Shown piece by piece: positions 1 to 8,570 of a DNA stretch of 64,000 nt. The translations under genes and the position numbers were made by a program. The DNA comes from Natranaeroarchaeum sp042663585 (GTDB taxonomy: Archaea; Halobacteriota; Halobacteria; Halobacteriales; Natronoarchaeaceae): NCBI RefSeq assembly GCF_042663585.1, contig NZ_JBHTAN010000006.1, positions 2,542,001 to 2,606,000 of the forward strand, read 5' to 3'. Numbering within the stretch: the first letter of the stretch is position 1; every line of letters starts with the position of its first letter. The notes under the pieces were generated by a model, which saw only the letters and a list, made by a program, of their open reading frames with translations, searched no databases and was not told the origin of the DNA.

Positions 1-1
1 C

Positions 2-253
2 TTGCTGGTCCGCGGTGAGGTCAACGTTCACGAGGTCAACGACGCGCTGGATCTCGATCTCCCCGAGGGCGGCGAGTTCGAGTCGATCGCCGGCTTCGTG
101 TTCGATCGGGCGGGCCGCCTCGTCGAAGAGGGAGAGACCGTCACCCACGACGGGGTCAAACTGGTCGTCCAGACGGCTGAGAACAACCGGGTGCTCGAAG
201 TTCGCGTCGAACTCCCGGAGGAGCGTTCGCCGGTCGAGGGTGACGAGGAGTAA
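2..253 (+). CDS. C-terminal end of a CorC/HlyC-type transporter (partial)
   Basis: Only the last 83 residues lie in the window; the reading frame is open from the left edge. They resemble the transporter-associated CorC_HlyC domain found at the C-terminus of DUF21-CBS membrane proteins: a start like 'VRGEVNVHEVNDALDLDLP', a central 'FDRAGRLVEEGETV' and a closing beta-rich 'RVLEVRVELPE'. In the family this small domain follows two CBS domains and is thought to modulate ion transport or efflux (Mg/Co). The membrane part must lie to the left of the window. The stop is TAA at 251-253. The next gene starts 69 bases later. Confidence 0.75.
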   Translation: MLVRGEVNVHEVNDALDLDLPEGGEFESIAGFVFDRAGRLVEEGETVTHDGVKLVVQTAENNRVLEVRVELPEERSPVEGDEE

Positions 254-321
254 CACGCTGAACCCGTGGAACGTCGGACTTGGCAACCCTTAAGACTGCA
301 ACAGGGTTACGACGCGGTAGC

Positions 322-1047
322 ATGAAAGTGGTCGTTTCTATCGGCGGGAGCGTACTCGCGCCGGATCTGGGGGCCGAACGGATCCGCGAGCACGCAGACG
401 TCATCGAAGGACTGGTCGACGACGGTTGTACCGTGGGCGCGGTCGTCGGCGGCGGTACCGTCGCACGCGAGTACATCGGCACCGCGCGCGACCTCGGCGC
501 GAACGAGATGAAACTCGACGAGATCGGTATCGACGTCACGCGACTGAACGCGCGATTGCTGATCTCCGCGCTCGGGCAGCAGGCCGTCCCATCGCCCGCA
601 GAGACGTACGAGGAAGCAGGTGCAGCGATCAAGCGTGGCGACGTCTGCGTGATGGGTGGCGTCGCGGCGGCACAGACGACCGACGCCGTCAGCGCCGCCC
701 TCGCCGAGTACGTCGACGCCGATCTGCTCGTCTACGCCACCAGCGTCCCCGGCGTCTACAGCGCCGATCCGAACGAGACTGACGACGCGACGAAACACGA
801 CCAGCTCTCGGCGGCGGAACTGGTCGACGTTATCGCGGGGATCGAAATGAACGCCGGCAGTTCGGCACCGGTCGACCTACTGGCCGCAAAAGTGATCGAA
901 CGCTCGGGGATTCGGACGATCGTTCTCGACGGCACGAAGCCGGAGCGTATCGCAGAGGCGGTCAGGTACGGCAACCACGACGGGACTGACGTGATCCCGG
1001 ACGGTGTGGGCGACGAGCCGACCTACTGGGCCGATCAGGAACGATGA
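322..1047 (+). CDS. pyrH: Uridylate kinase (UMP kinase)
   Basis: The 241-residue protein of the amino-acid kinase fold phosphorylates UMP to UDP with ATP in pyrimidine nucleotide synthesis. The N-terminus 'MKVVVSIGGSVLAP' is the phosphate-binding Lys/Gly-Gly strand, followed by 'VVGGGTVAREYIGTAR' and the nucleotide-binding stretch 'YATSVPGVYSADP'. Length and layout fit the archaeal PyrH group, which is shorter than most bacterial ones. The ATG at 322 was chosen over an in-frame upstream start at 280 because the protein then begins exactly at the conserved first strand. The gene overlaps lysS by four bases (ATGA), suggesting co-transcription and translational coupling. Confidence 0.93.
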   Translation: MKVVVSIGGSVLAPDLGAERIREHADVIEGLVDDGCTVGAVVGGGTVAREYIGTARDLGANEMKLDEIGIDVTRLNARLLISALGQQAVPSPAETYEEAGAAIKRGDVCVMGGVAAAQTTDAVSAALAEYVDADLLVYATSVPGVYSADPNETDDATKHDQLSAAELVDVIAGIEMNAGSSAPVDLLAAKVIERSGIRTIVLDGTKPERIAEAVRYGNHDGTDVIPDGVGDEPTYWADQER

Positions 1048-2747
1048 GCGAGGAACCGGACGAGGACCGGCCGGACCACGGCGTCCCCGCCGAGTACGAT
1101 CCGTATCTCCTGCGAGAGGACGGCGGCGAGGGGACACAGCACGCGTTCTGGGCCGACCGGGTCGCCGACCATATCGAGGATCGAGAGCCGGACGACCCAG
1201 TCGTCATCAAGGGCGGCATCTCACCCTCGGGCATCCCGCATCTGGGGAACGCCAACGAAATCGTGCTGGGCTACTTCGTCGCGGAGGTGCTCCGCGAGCG
1301 CGGCTACGAGGTTCGGCAACTGTTCACGACCGACGACCGCGATCCGCTTCGCGGGCTTCCGCGAAAGCTTGCGGATCTAGACGGCCAGATCGTCGGCCTC
1401 GGCGATATCGACGCCGGCGCGCTCGGGCGGAATCTGGGCAAACCCTACACCGACATTCCCGACCCCTTCGGCTGCTGTGACTCCTACGGCGACCACTTCT
1501 CGACGCTGATCGCAGCGATTGCGGACGATCTGGACGTGCCGATCGAACTCGTCTCGAACACGGACTGCTACGAGGACGGCCGCTTCGAGGCCGCGACCGA
1601 GTTCGTGCTGGAGAACCGCGAGACGGCGCGTGACGTCCTCGCCGAGTACCAGAACAAAGTCGACGAGGACTACGTCCCATTTAACCCCATCTGTGAGGAG
1701 TGCGGGAAGGTCACCGAAACCGTCACCGACGTCGACGTCGAGGCCGGCACCGTCTCCTACCGCTGTACGGACATGGAGGCCGGCGATCAGACGATCGACG
1801 GCTGTGGCCACGAGGGGACGGCTAGCCTGCGCGAGGGGAAACTCCCCTGGCGCTTCGAGTGGGTCGCACAGTGGCGCGAACTGGGCGTCGACTTCGAGCC
1901 GTTCGGCAAGGACCATGCCGAGGGCTCGTGGCCCAGCGGCGTCGATATCGCGCTGAACGTCTTCGACGTCGAACCGCCGGTACCGATGGTCTACGAGTGG
2001 TTCACCCTCGACGGCGAACCGTTCTCCTCGTCGGCCGGGAACGTCGTGATGGTTCCCGAGGTGCTCGAACTGATCGAACCCGAGGTGCTCCGCTACTTCT
2101 TCGCCAGGGACCCGACCCGCTCGCGGGACTTCTCGATCCCACGGCTCGACCAACTCGTCGACGAGTTCGACCGCCTCGAAGCGATCTACTACGGCGAACA
2201 GGAGCCAGGCGAGGACGCCGACAAGGCGTTCGCCGACCGGGTCTACCCGTTCCTCGTCGACGGCGAGCCAGCCGACGAACGGCCGATCCGGATCCCGTTC
2301 CGCTTTGCCGCAGTACTCGGGATGACCGAGGACCCCGCGCTTCGCGAGGAAATCGCGAGGCGAGAGGGCCACATCCCCGACGACGCCGACGAGGATGTCG
2401 TCGCGGATGCGCTCTCGCGGGTCGAGCAGGCCCGCCGCTGGGCGCGCCGGACCGACAACGCCTACAACTACGAACTCAAGCGCGAGTCCATGCCCGACGT
2501 CGAGTTCGACGCGAACACCGAGGCGGCGCTCGACGAACTCGCCGACTTCATCGAGACCCACGACGACCCCGAGGCGATCCAGGGCGAGATCTACGAGATC
2601 GCACGCCGACACGACGTCGACGTCGGTGACTTTTTCGCCGCCGGCTATCGGCTGTTCTTCGATCAGGAGGAGGGACCGAAGCTCGGCACCTTCCTCGCAA
2701 AGCTCGACGAGGCGTTCGTGCTGGACCGACTCCGGCGCGAGCGGTAG
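1044..2747 (+). CDS. lysS: Lysyl-tRNA synthetase, class I
   Basis: The 567-residue enzyme charges tRNA-Lys. It belongs to the archaeal class I LysRS, not the common class II form: a HIGH-type motif is seen as HLGN at residues 66-69 ('PSGIPHLGNANE') and the KMSKS-type loop as 'FSSSAGN' at 327-333. A Cys cluster in the middle ('CEECGKV' and later 'CGHEG') fits a zinc-stabilised insertion. The C-terminal half is the helical anticodon-binding cage. It starts inside the pyrH stop codon. A long open frame antisense to it is a GC-rich shadow. Confidence 0.95.
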   Translation: MSEEPDEDRPDHGVPAEYDPYLLREDGGEGTQHAFWADRVADHIEDREPDDPVVIKGGISPSGIPHLGNANEIVLGYFVAEVLRERGYEVRQLFTTDDRDPLRGLPRKLADLDGQIVGLGDIDAGALGRNLGKPYTDIPDPFGCCDSYGDHFSTLIAAIADDLDVPIELVSNTDCYEDGRFEAATEFVLENRETARDVLAEYQNKVDEDYVPFNPICEECGKVTETVTDVDVEAGTVSYRCTDMEAGDQTIDGCGHEGTASLREGKLPWRFEWVAQWRELGVDFEPFGKDHAEGSWPSGVDIALNVFDVEPPVPMVYEWFTLDGEPFSSSAGNVVMVPEVLELIEPEVLRYFFARDPTRSRDFSIPRLDQLVDEFDRLEAIYYGEQEPGEDADKAFADRVYPFLVDGEPADERPIRIPFRFAAVLGMTEDPALREEIARREGHIPDDADEDVVADALSRVEQARRWARRTDNAYNYELKRESMPDVEFDANTEAALDELADFIETHDDPEAIQGEIYEIARRHDVDVGDFFAAGYRLFFDQEEGPKLGTFLAKLDEAFVLDRLRRER

Positions 2748-2823
2748 TCGGTGCGACGGCAGACCAGTAGCGGGTTTCATCCAAACCAAACGCATATCCG
2801 AACGCCACCCCGAGAATACTCCA

Positions 2824-4614
2824 ATGAATACGCTGATCTGGGTCGCCACCGGGGTCCTCGGCTACTGGATCCTCGTGAGTGTGGCGAACCAGCGCGGGTG
2901 GTTACCCGAGTACGTCAGCACACAGGGTCCGATCACAACCATCCACACGGAGCGGGGCAAAGCGTTCCTCGACCGCCTGGCGCAGCGGGAACGGTTCTGG
3001 CGGGCCTGGGCGAACCTCGGGCTGGGTATCGCGCTGGTCGTCATGGTTGGAGCGTTTCTGATGCTCGGCCTCTCGGCAGTCCTGGCGCTGTCCTCGCCAC
3101 AGCCGAGTCAGGTGACACAGCCGAGAAACGTTCTCGCCATCCCCGGCGTCAACGACTTCCTGCCGCTGTCGATGGCACCCGAGATCATCTTCGGGCTGGT
3201 CGTCGGTCTCGTCGTCCACGAGGGAGGCCACGGACTGCTCTGTCGCGTCGAGGACATCGACATCAAATCGATGGGCGTGGCGCTGCTGGCGATCATCCCC
3301 ATGGGCGCGTTCGTCGAACCCGAAGAGGAAAGCCAGCGGAACGCGAGTCGTGGCGGCCGGACGCGGATGTTCGCCGCGGGCGTGACGAACAACTTCGTGC
3401 TCTCGGTGTTCGTCTTCGCGTTGCTGTTCGGCCCGGTCGCGGGCGCGATGGCCGTCGCACCCGGCGCCTCGATAGCCGGACCGGTCCCGAGTTCCGGGGC
3501 CGAAGCCGCGGGGATCGACCGGGGCGACCGAATTACGGCGATAGACGGCGAACCGATCGAGACCAACAGCGACCTCGAAGCGACGCTCGACGAGACCGAC
3601 CAGAGCGCGGTGACGGTCGAACTCAACGGCGAGGAGGAGACGACGATAGAGCGATCACTGGTGGTCGATGGCGTCACACAGGGCGGTCCTGACAACGTCG
3701 ATATCGGTGACCGGATCACCGCCGTCGGTGGCGAGAGCGTCGTCACGCAGGACGAACTGCAGACGGCACTCGCAGCCGAGGAGGTAGTAACGGTGACGCT
3801 CGAACGGGACGGTGCGGAGGAGACCGCGACGATGGCGACGGGGACGCTCGTCGTCGTATCCGAGGGCGGCCCGCTCGACGAAGCGGGTCTCGAACCGGAG
3901 AGCAACACCGTCATCACCCAGATTGCCGGTGAACGCACCGTGACCGGCGAGGACCTGCGAGACGTCATGGCCGAGCAGTCTCCGGGCGAGGCCGCAGAGG
4001 TGGTGACGTACGACGGTGACGAGCGAACGACCCACCAGGTAACGTTCGTGGAAGCCGACGACGGTCGCGCGCTCGTCGGCGCGGCATCGGTCGCGCCGGG
4101 CGTGAACGGGATCACGACCGACGACTGGGGGCTGCAGTACTACCCGGCAGGGAGCTATCTCGAAATCCTCGGCGGCGAGTCGGACGGGGAACCGACGGTC
4201 GACCCCGGAGTAACCGACTCCTTCATTGGCAAGACGTTGCTCGTGCTGTTCCTGCCCGTCGCCGCAATCGTCGGGTCGGGGGTGTTCCCCGAGAGCTTCG
4301 CCGGCTTCACGGGAGAGTTGATGAACTTCTACGTCCTCGAGGGGCCGCTCGCGGTCTTCGGGCCCGGCGTGTTCGTCCTCGCAAACGTGCTGTTCTGGGT
4401 CGGGTGGATCAACATCCAGCTCGGCTTTTTCAACTGCATTCCGGCATTCCCGCTGGACGGCGGGCACATCCTGCGCACCAGCACCGAGGCAGTGGTCTCG
4501 CGGCTACCGATCGAGGGCTCCTACCAGCTGACGAAAACCGTGACCACGACCATCGGGTTGACGATGTTGCTCAGCCTGTTGGTCGTCATCTTCGGGCCGC
4601 GGCTACTGGCGTAG
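2824..4614 (+). CDS. Membrane site-2 protease, M50 family, with three PDZ-like units
   Basis: The 596-residue multi-pass membrane metalloprotease probably performs regulated intramembrane proteolysis. The zinc-binding HExxH is HEGGH at residues 132-136, and the second motif is 'PAFPLDGGH' near 540-548 with Asp545 as the likely third ligand. Between them lies a long extracytoplasmic region with three PDZ-like starts: near 220 ('GAEAAGIDRGDRI'), 288 ('GGPDNVDIGDRI') and 348 ('GGPLDEAGLEPES'). Transmembrane segments flank both catalytic motifs. The start ATG at 2824 begins directly with a hydrophobic segment; an in-frame upstream extension runs through lysS and is not real. The substrate is unknown; the nearby membrane-anchored regulator at 5446 is only a guess. 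Confidence 0.9.
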   Translation: MNTLIWVATGVLGYWILVSVANQRGWLPEYVSTQGPITTIHTERGKAFLDRLAQRERFWRAWANLGLGIALVVMVGAFLMLGLSAVLALSSPQPSQVTQPRNVLAIPGVNDFLPLSMAPEIIFGLVVGLVVHEGGHGLLCRVEDIDIKSMGVALLAIIPMGAFVEPEEESQRNASRGGRTRMFAAGVTNNFVLSVFVFALLFGPVAGAMAVAPGASIAGPVPSSGAEAAGIDRGDRITAIDGEPIETNSDLEATLDETDQSAVTVELNGEEETTIERSLVVDGVTQGGPDNVDIGDRITAVGGESVVTQDELQTALAAEEVVTVTLERDGAEETATMATGTLVVVSEGGPLDEAGLEPESNTVITQIAGERTVTGEDLRDVMAEQSPGEAAEVVTYDGDERTTHQVTFVEADDGRALVGAASVAPGVNGITTDDWGLQYYPAGSYLEILGGESDGEPTVDPGVTDSFIGKTLLVLFLPVAAIVGSGVFPESFAGFTGELMNFYVLEGPLAVFGPGVFVLANVLFWVGWINIQLGFFNCIPAFPLDGGHILRTSTEAVVSRLPIEGSYQLTKTVTTTIGLTMLLSLLVVIFGPRLLA

Positions 4615-5115
4615 TCAGGCCGGAAGCGAAATCGTTCTCGCCGCTTCCTCGTTGATCGCATCCCATAGCCGAAGCTCAGTGATCGTCCACGTGATCGGTT
4701 CGATCTCTCGCTCCGCGAACGCGCGGGCGGCCGCGACGTCGCCCCCGCCGCGCGCAAGCGTAACGTGCATGGCGTAATCCTCACCTTCGAGGCCGTCGAT
4801 GGCTCCGAACTCCTCGACTAGCTGGTCGTGGAGTCGCGCCATCCCGGGCGATTCGACGGTGAGGTAGACGACTGGGCTGGAACCTCGAGGAGGCTGCTCG
4901 AAGTAATCGATCCCGGTGATCCGCGCTTCGACGGTCGGCGCACCCTGCAGTTCGCGGCGCACCCGCTCGGCGAGGTGGGTGAACTCGTCGTCGCCGAGCC
5001 GTTTGAGCAGCACCGAATGGTGCTCACGGATCGACTCGAAGCCGACGAGTTGGGGGAACAGGTCGGCCGCGAGCGCGGCGACGCGACCGGGAACCGGGGC
5101 GTTGAGACTGTACAC
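4615..5115 (-). CDS. thpR: 2'-5' RNA ligase / 2',3'-cyclic phosphodiesterase family protein
   Basis: A 166-residue member of the 2H phosphoesterase superfamily. Two HxT/Sx-type motifs expected for the paired catalytic histidines are visible: 'HHSVLLKRLG' in the first half and 'HVTLARGGG' in the second. The family acts on RNA 2'-5' linkages or 2',3'-cyclic phosphates; the physiological substrate in archaea is unsettled. I use the GTG at 5115 ('MYSLNAPVPG') as start because the core fold begins there; an in-frame TTG at 5124 is also possible. Its stop abuts the stop of the convergent M50 gene. Confidence 0.75.
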   Translation of the reverse strand: MYSLNAPVPGRVAALAADLFPQLVGFESIREHHSVLLKRLGDDEFTHLAERVRRELQGAPTVEARITGIDYFEQPPRGSSPVVYLTVESPGMARLHDQLVEEFGAIDGLEGEDYAMHVTLARGGGDVAAARAFAEREIEPITWTITELRLWDAINEEAARTISLPA

Positions 5116-5156
5116 TGGGAGCAACTACCGGAGCCAGCAAAATGAGCGTATCGAAC

Positions 5157-5351
5157 TCAAAGCCGGTCGAGCAGCCAGAGCACGATCAGAGCGGCGATAC
5201 CGAGCAGGATGACGGGCTGGAGGAAGCCAAAGAGGCTCGCAAGCCCGCCGATCAGCATCGAGAGGAGTTCGAGCACCAGTACGACGATGAGTAGCGCGAG
5301 TGCAATACGGAGGAGGGTCTCGACTTCGACATTGCCACGGGGATCGTTCAT
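5157..5351 (-). CDS. Small two-helix membrane protein
   Basis: This 64-residue protein has a short polar N-terminus ('MNDPRGNVEVE') and two hydrophobic stretches covering almost all the rest ('ALALLIVVLVLELL' and 'VILLGIAALIVLWLL'), joined by a Gly-rich turn. It looks like a haloarchaeal small membrane protein of unknown function. It is transcribed away from the regulator at 5446 and lies upstream of the 2H phosphoesterase gene on the same strand with a 41-base gap, so the two may be co-transcribed. No catalytic motif is visible. Confidence 0.7.
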   Translation of the reverse strand: MNDPRGNVEVETLLRIALALLIVVLVLELLSMLIGGLASLFGFLQPVILLGIAALIVLWLLDRL

Positions 5352-5445
5352 GCAACAGCCATTGCCCCCGATGTTTCAAAAACGCATTGGCCGGTCGGAA
5401 GAGAGCAACAAGGCTTTAGCGATCAGGGTGAGAACGTCGGGAAGA

Positions 5446-6657
5446 ATGGATCCGAGCGAGCGCACGACAGGACGGCGGATCGTCGCCGTCGGTATCGCAG
5501 TACTGCTGGTAACGACGCTCGTAGCCGGGAGTCTCGCCGCTGGCGCAGCAGCGGACCAGCGGAGTCAGTCGATCCAGCAGGACGGAACCCAGGCACCCGT
5601 CGCTCAGGAGGAGTTCGATGCCGACGACGTTCGGCTGACCGTCGACGTCGACGACGAGGGCACAGCAACGTGGACTGTCGAGTACTGGAAACGCCTCGAC
5701 GACGACGAGAGCACGACCGCCTTCGAGTCGATCGAGACTGACGTCGAGGAGAACCCACAGGAGTACGTCGACGAGTTCGCCGCGTCGATGGACGGTACCG
5801 TGGCGTCCGCCACGAACAGCACGGGCAGGGAGATGGCAGCAAACGACTACACCGTCAGCACGAGATCGGAGTCGATCCCGCAGGAGTACGGCGTGTTGAC
5901 CTACAGTTTCGAGTGGAGCGGCTTCGCCGCTGTCGACGGTGAGCGACTGGAGATCGGCGACGCTATCTCCGGGTTCTTCCTCGACGACCAGACGCGACTC
6001 GTCGTCGCCTGGCCGGGAGAGTACGAACTCGTCGACGTGCAACCCGAACCCACCGAGACGCGAGAGGGCTCCGTCCTCTGGCAGGGCTCCCAGACCTCGT
6101 TCGTCGGCGACGAACCACGTGTGGTCGTCAGCACGGATCCCGGCGCTGCCGATGCACTCGGGGAGGAGAGCGGTCTGCCGCTAGTTCCCCTGGGTGCAGG
6201 ACTCACCGGAGCGGTGCTGGTCGTGATTCTCTGGTTCCTCTACACCCGCGGGCTCTCGGACAAGGGCGGCGACGGTACGAGTGCGGCGGACAACGCGGCG
6301 AGCGATGCAGGGACAGTAGAGCAGAGACAACCGACTCCAGCCGCGGCCGCGGAGTCCGATCCCGCAGCGGCGGGCCAACAGGCCGCTGTGCCCGACGATG
6401 CCGATGCGCCCGACGCCGACGCCGACGAGAGCCCCCCCTCGGAGCTACTCAGTAACGAGGAACGGGTTGTTCGACTGCTGGAACAACACGGCGGACGGCT
6501 GAAACAACAGCAGGTCGTCGGCGAACTGGAGTGGACCGACGCGAAGACGAGTCAGGTGATCGGCGCGCTGCGCGAGGAGGGAACGGTCGAGACGTTCCGG
6601 ATCGGCCGCGAGAACGTCGTCCGGCTTCCGGAAGAGGGCGAGGAAGGTAGCTTATAA
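5446..6657 (+). CDS. Membrane-anchored regulator: secreted ectodomain, one TM, cytoplasmic winged helix
   Basis: The 403-residue protein has four parts: an N-terminal signal or anchor segment (residues ~12-32, 'VAVGIAVLLVTTLVAGSLAAG'-like); an acidic ectodomain to ~240 of the type also present in the gene at 7654; a transmembrane helix at ~246-268; and, after a low-complexity Ala/Asp linker, a C-terminal winged helix from ~330 ('LSNEERVVRLLEQHGGRLKQ' onwards). This is the layout of haloarchaeal one-component membrane regulators (DUF7345/DUF7343-like). Signal and target are unknown. The ATG at 5446 is preferred over far-upstream in-frame starts because it directly precedes the positively charged signal region. 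Confidence 0.8.
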   Translation: MDPSERTTGRRIVAVGIAVLLVTTLVAGSLAAGAAADQRSQSIQQDGTQAPVAQEEFDADDVRLTVDVDDEGTATWTVEYWKRLDDDESTTAFESIETDVEENPQEYVDEFAASMDGTVASATNSTGREMAANDYTVSTRSESIPQEYGVLTYSFEWSGFAAVDGERLEIGDAISGFFLDDQTRLVVAWPGEYELVDVQPEPTETREGSVLWQGSQTSFVGDEPRVVVSTDPGAADALGEESGLPLVPLGAGLTGAVLVVILWFLYTRGLSDKGGDGTSAADNAASDAGTVEQRQPTPAAAAESDPAAAGQQAAVPDDADAPDADADESPPSELLSNEERVVRLLEQHGGRLKQQQVVGELEWTDAKTSQVIGALREEGTVETFRIGRENVVRLPEEGEEGSL

Positions 6658-6776
6658 ACCCCACGTCGTTTCGCACCCCGAAATCGTGGCGACATTCAGG
6701 AATCGCACGACGAGGCGGGGTTACAATCCGCATTAATCCGGCTTAACGGTCGGCAATCGTGGCTGAGCGTCTGTAC

Positions 6777-6784
6777 TTTATATA
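6777..6784 (+). promoter_or_regulatory. TATA-box candidate for the secreted protein at 6812
   Basis: TTTATATA lies 28 bases before the ATG at 6812, the spacing expected for a haloarchaeal TATA box with a very short 5' leader. The surrounding 150 bases are otherwise without a gene. Confidence 0.5.
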
Positions 6785-6811
6785 CTGTACCGGCTGCAAG
6801 AGGGGAGTGTA

Positions 6812-7636
6812 ATGAGACGCACTGTAGCCGCACTCGTGGCGCTTGCCGTGGTGGTGTCCATGGTTGCCGCCGCGCCCATGGCCGTCGCAGGACAGGCGTT
6901 CGCACAGGACGACGAGAACGACGACGACGAGAACGGTGTCGAGCCGGGCGAGCAGTTCGCGGGGGTCGTAGCCGTACACGAATCCGAGTTCGAGGGTGAG
7001 ATGAGCGAGCGGACCTTCGGCGTGAAGATGGCCCAGTCCGCGAACGCCTCGGCACAGGGTGAGATCGTCGGTGAACAGGTCAAAGACGTCGAGCAGCGGC
7101 TCGACGACCTCGACGAGCGCGTCGCGGAACTCGAAGAGCAACGCGCTAAGGGCGAGATCACCGAGGGGCGGTATCAGGCCGAGATGGCCGTCGTCGCCTC
7201 CGAGCGACAGACCGCCGCGAACCTCGCGACACAGAGCGAGGCGAGCGCCCAGGGCCTCGATGCTGAAATCCTGACAGCAAACGGAATCAACGTCACCGCG
7301 ATCATGACCCTCCAGGAGCGCGCGAACGAACTCGGTGGTCCCGCAGTCGCCGAGGCCGCACAGACCATCGCAGGCGGGAACGGCCCCGCTGACGCCGGAC
7401 CGCGCGTCGAGATCGGTGCCGGGGCTGACGGCAAGGTCGGCGTCGACATTCCCGGCCTGAACAACGAGAGCGACGACGACGAGAACCGCTCGGAAGCAAG
7501 CGCCGATGCAGGCGCCGACGCCGGCACGGATGACACCCAGGTCGACGCCGAGATGAATACCGACGTCGACACGACTGACGACGGCAAAACGACGGTCGAC
7601 GGAGAGACCGAAACCGAAGCCGGAGCGGATCACTGA
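6812..7636 (+). CDS. Secreted acidic coiled-coil protein, unknown function
   Basis: The 274-residue protein starts with a Sec-type signal peptide ('MRRTVAALVALAVVVSMVAA' onwards, Ala-rich cleavage region near 30). The mature part is very acidic, with a predicted helical coiled-coil around residues 85-125 ('VEQRLDDLDERVAELEEQR') and a disordered Asp/Glu/Thr-rich tail ending 'TEAGADH'. No catalytic motif is visible. It stands between two genes that share an ectodomain type and is followed 18 bases later by the PGF-CTERM protein, suggesting an operon of cell-surface proteins. A TATA box lies at 6777. Confidence 0.7.
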   Translation: MRRTVAALVALAVVVSMVAAAPMAVAGQAFAQDDENDDDENGVEPGEQFAGVVAVHESEFEGEMSERTFGVKMAQSANASAQGEIVGEQVKDVEQRLDDLDERVAELEEQRAKGEITEGRYQAEMAVVASERQTAANLATQSEASAQGLDAEILTANGINVTAIMTLQERANELGGPAVAEAAQTIAGGNGPADAGPRVEIGAGADGKVGVDIPGLNNESDDDENRSEASADAGADAGTDDTQVDAEMNTDVDTTDDGKTTVDGETETEAGADH

Positions 7637-7653
7637 TCAACGTTTCAGTACCG

Positions 7654-8352
7654 ATGATTTCCAATCGTGCGATAGCGACGGTGCTCGCAGGACTCGTGGT
7701 GTGTAGCCTCGCCGTGACGCCGGTCGCGGCAGCACACTCTCCGGAACCGTCTCTGGTGATCGACGTCGACGAGACGGGTGACGCACAGGTCACGCTAACG
7801 ACGACCTACGACCTCGACAGCGAGGAAGAGGCCGCCGCGTTCGAGTCGGTGCAGGACGACGAGGAGACACAGACCGAGATACTCGATGGGTTCGCCATGG
7901 ACCTGCAGTCCGTCGCCGACGCCGCCAGCAAGCGCACCGAGCGGCCGATGGTGGTCACCCGCGAGGACGTGACGACCGAGCGCCAGGACGACGTTGGCGT
8001 GCTGAGAGTGACGGTGCAGTGGACCAATCTCGCGGCGATAGAGGGAGATCAGCTCGTCGTCACCGAACCGTTCGCCAGCGGATACGAGACGGACCGCCCG
8101 CTAAGCATCGTCGCCCCCGACGGCTTTATTCTGGCTGACGCGATGCCGACGCCCGACGACGAAGGCGACGGGACGGCGACGTGGGCCGCTGGGACCGCAC
8201 TGGACGGCTTCGAGGTCAGCATAGAAGCGCCCGATGGTGAAATCGAGGCGAGTGCGGGCGACGCCACCGACGACAGTCTCCCCGGCTTCGGGGTCGTCTC
8301 GGCGGCGCTTGCCGCACTCGTCGGGGGCGCACTGGTCGCACGCCGGAGGTAA
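7654..8352 (+). CDS. Secreted PGF-CTERM surface protein, paralogous to the ectodomain of the gene at 5446
   Basis: The 232-residue protein has a signal peptide ('VLAGLVVCSLAVTPVAAAHS'), an ectodomain, and a C-terminal tripartite sorting tail: 'LPGFG', a hydrophobic helix and terminal 'RRR'. That tail is recognised by archaeosortase A, which removes it and allows lipid anchoring. The ectodomain aligns by eye with residues ~60-235 of the gene at 5446: both have an 'xVDVDExG' start, a 'xAFESxxxD' segment, a 'GVLxxxxxWxxxAAxxGDxL' core and a 'PDGF/WPGEY' segment. One paralogue has thus lost the cytoplasmic helix-turn-helix and gained a surface anchor. Function unknown. Confidence 0.75.
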   Translation: MISNRAIATVLAGLVVCSLAVTPVAAAHSPEPSLVIDVDETGDAQVTLTTTYDLDSEEEAAAFESVQDDEETQTEILDGFAMDLQSVADAASKRTERPMVVTREDVTTERQDDVGVLRVTVQWTNLAAIEGDQLVVTEPFASGYETDRPLSIVAPDGFILADAMPTPDDEGDGTATWAAGTALDGFEVSIEAPDGEIEASAGDATDDSLPGFGVVSAALAALVGGALVARRR

Positions 8353-8439
8353 CTGTCGGAGCGGGCTACCCCAGCAGTGACAGGGAACAGCAGCAGCGAG
8401 ACGGCCGCTAGCCTTCGTTTTCCGGCGAAAACACGGAAG

Positions 8440-8448
8440 TTTTTAATA
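8440..8448 (+). promoter_or_regulatory. TATA-box candidate for the argG leader ORF
   Basis: TTTTTAATA lies 27-35 bases before the ATG at 8475. Transcription would start at about 8470, giving a leaderless or nearly leaderless message for the 31-codon ORF. The argG TATA candidate at 8682 has a very similar core (TTTAATAC). Confidence 0.5.
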
Positions 8449-8474
8449 CTCAGAGTGGGGTAGCTACACTCAAC

Positions 8475-8570
8475 ATGGAGACGACTGCTACGGGGACGAG
8501 TTTCGAACCCCCCGAGAGCGGTGCGTCTCCACTCGCTTCTTTCGGTCGGCGGCGGCGGGGCCCTCTCTAG
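8475..8570 (+). CDS. 31-residue leader peptide with four consecutive Arg codons upstream of argG
   Basis: The open frame runs ATG at 8475 to TAG at 8568-8570. It begins 'METTATGTSFEPPESG' and ends 'FGRRRRGPL', with four successive CGG codons at 8547-8558, ten to thirteen bases before the stop. It follows a good TATA box at near-leaderless spacing and lies 145 bases before argG, the enzyme that commits citrulline to arginine. A run of codons for the pathway end product just before the stop is the design of bacterial attenuation leader peptides (his, leu, trp). Regulation by arginine is therefore inferred, not shown. It could instead be an unrelated small protein. Confidence 0.5.
   Translation: METTATGTSFEPPESGASPLASFGRRRRGPL

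Noticed and set aside
1377..2849. A 490-codon minus-strand frame antisense to lysS
   Set aside because: lysS is certain on the plus strand by its motifs; the antisense product shows only codon-complement composition.
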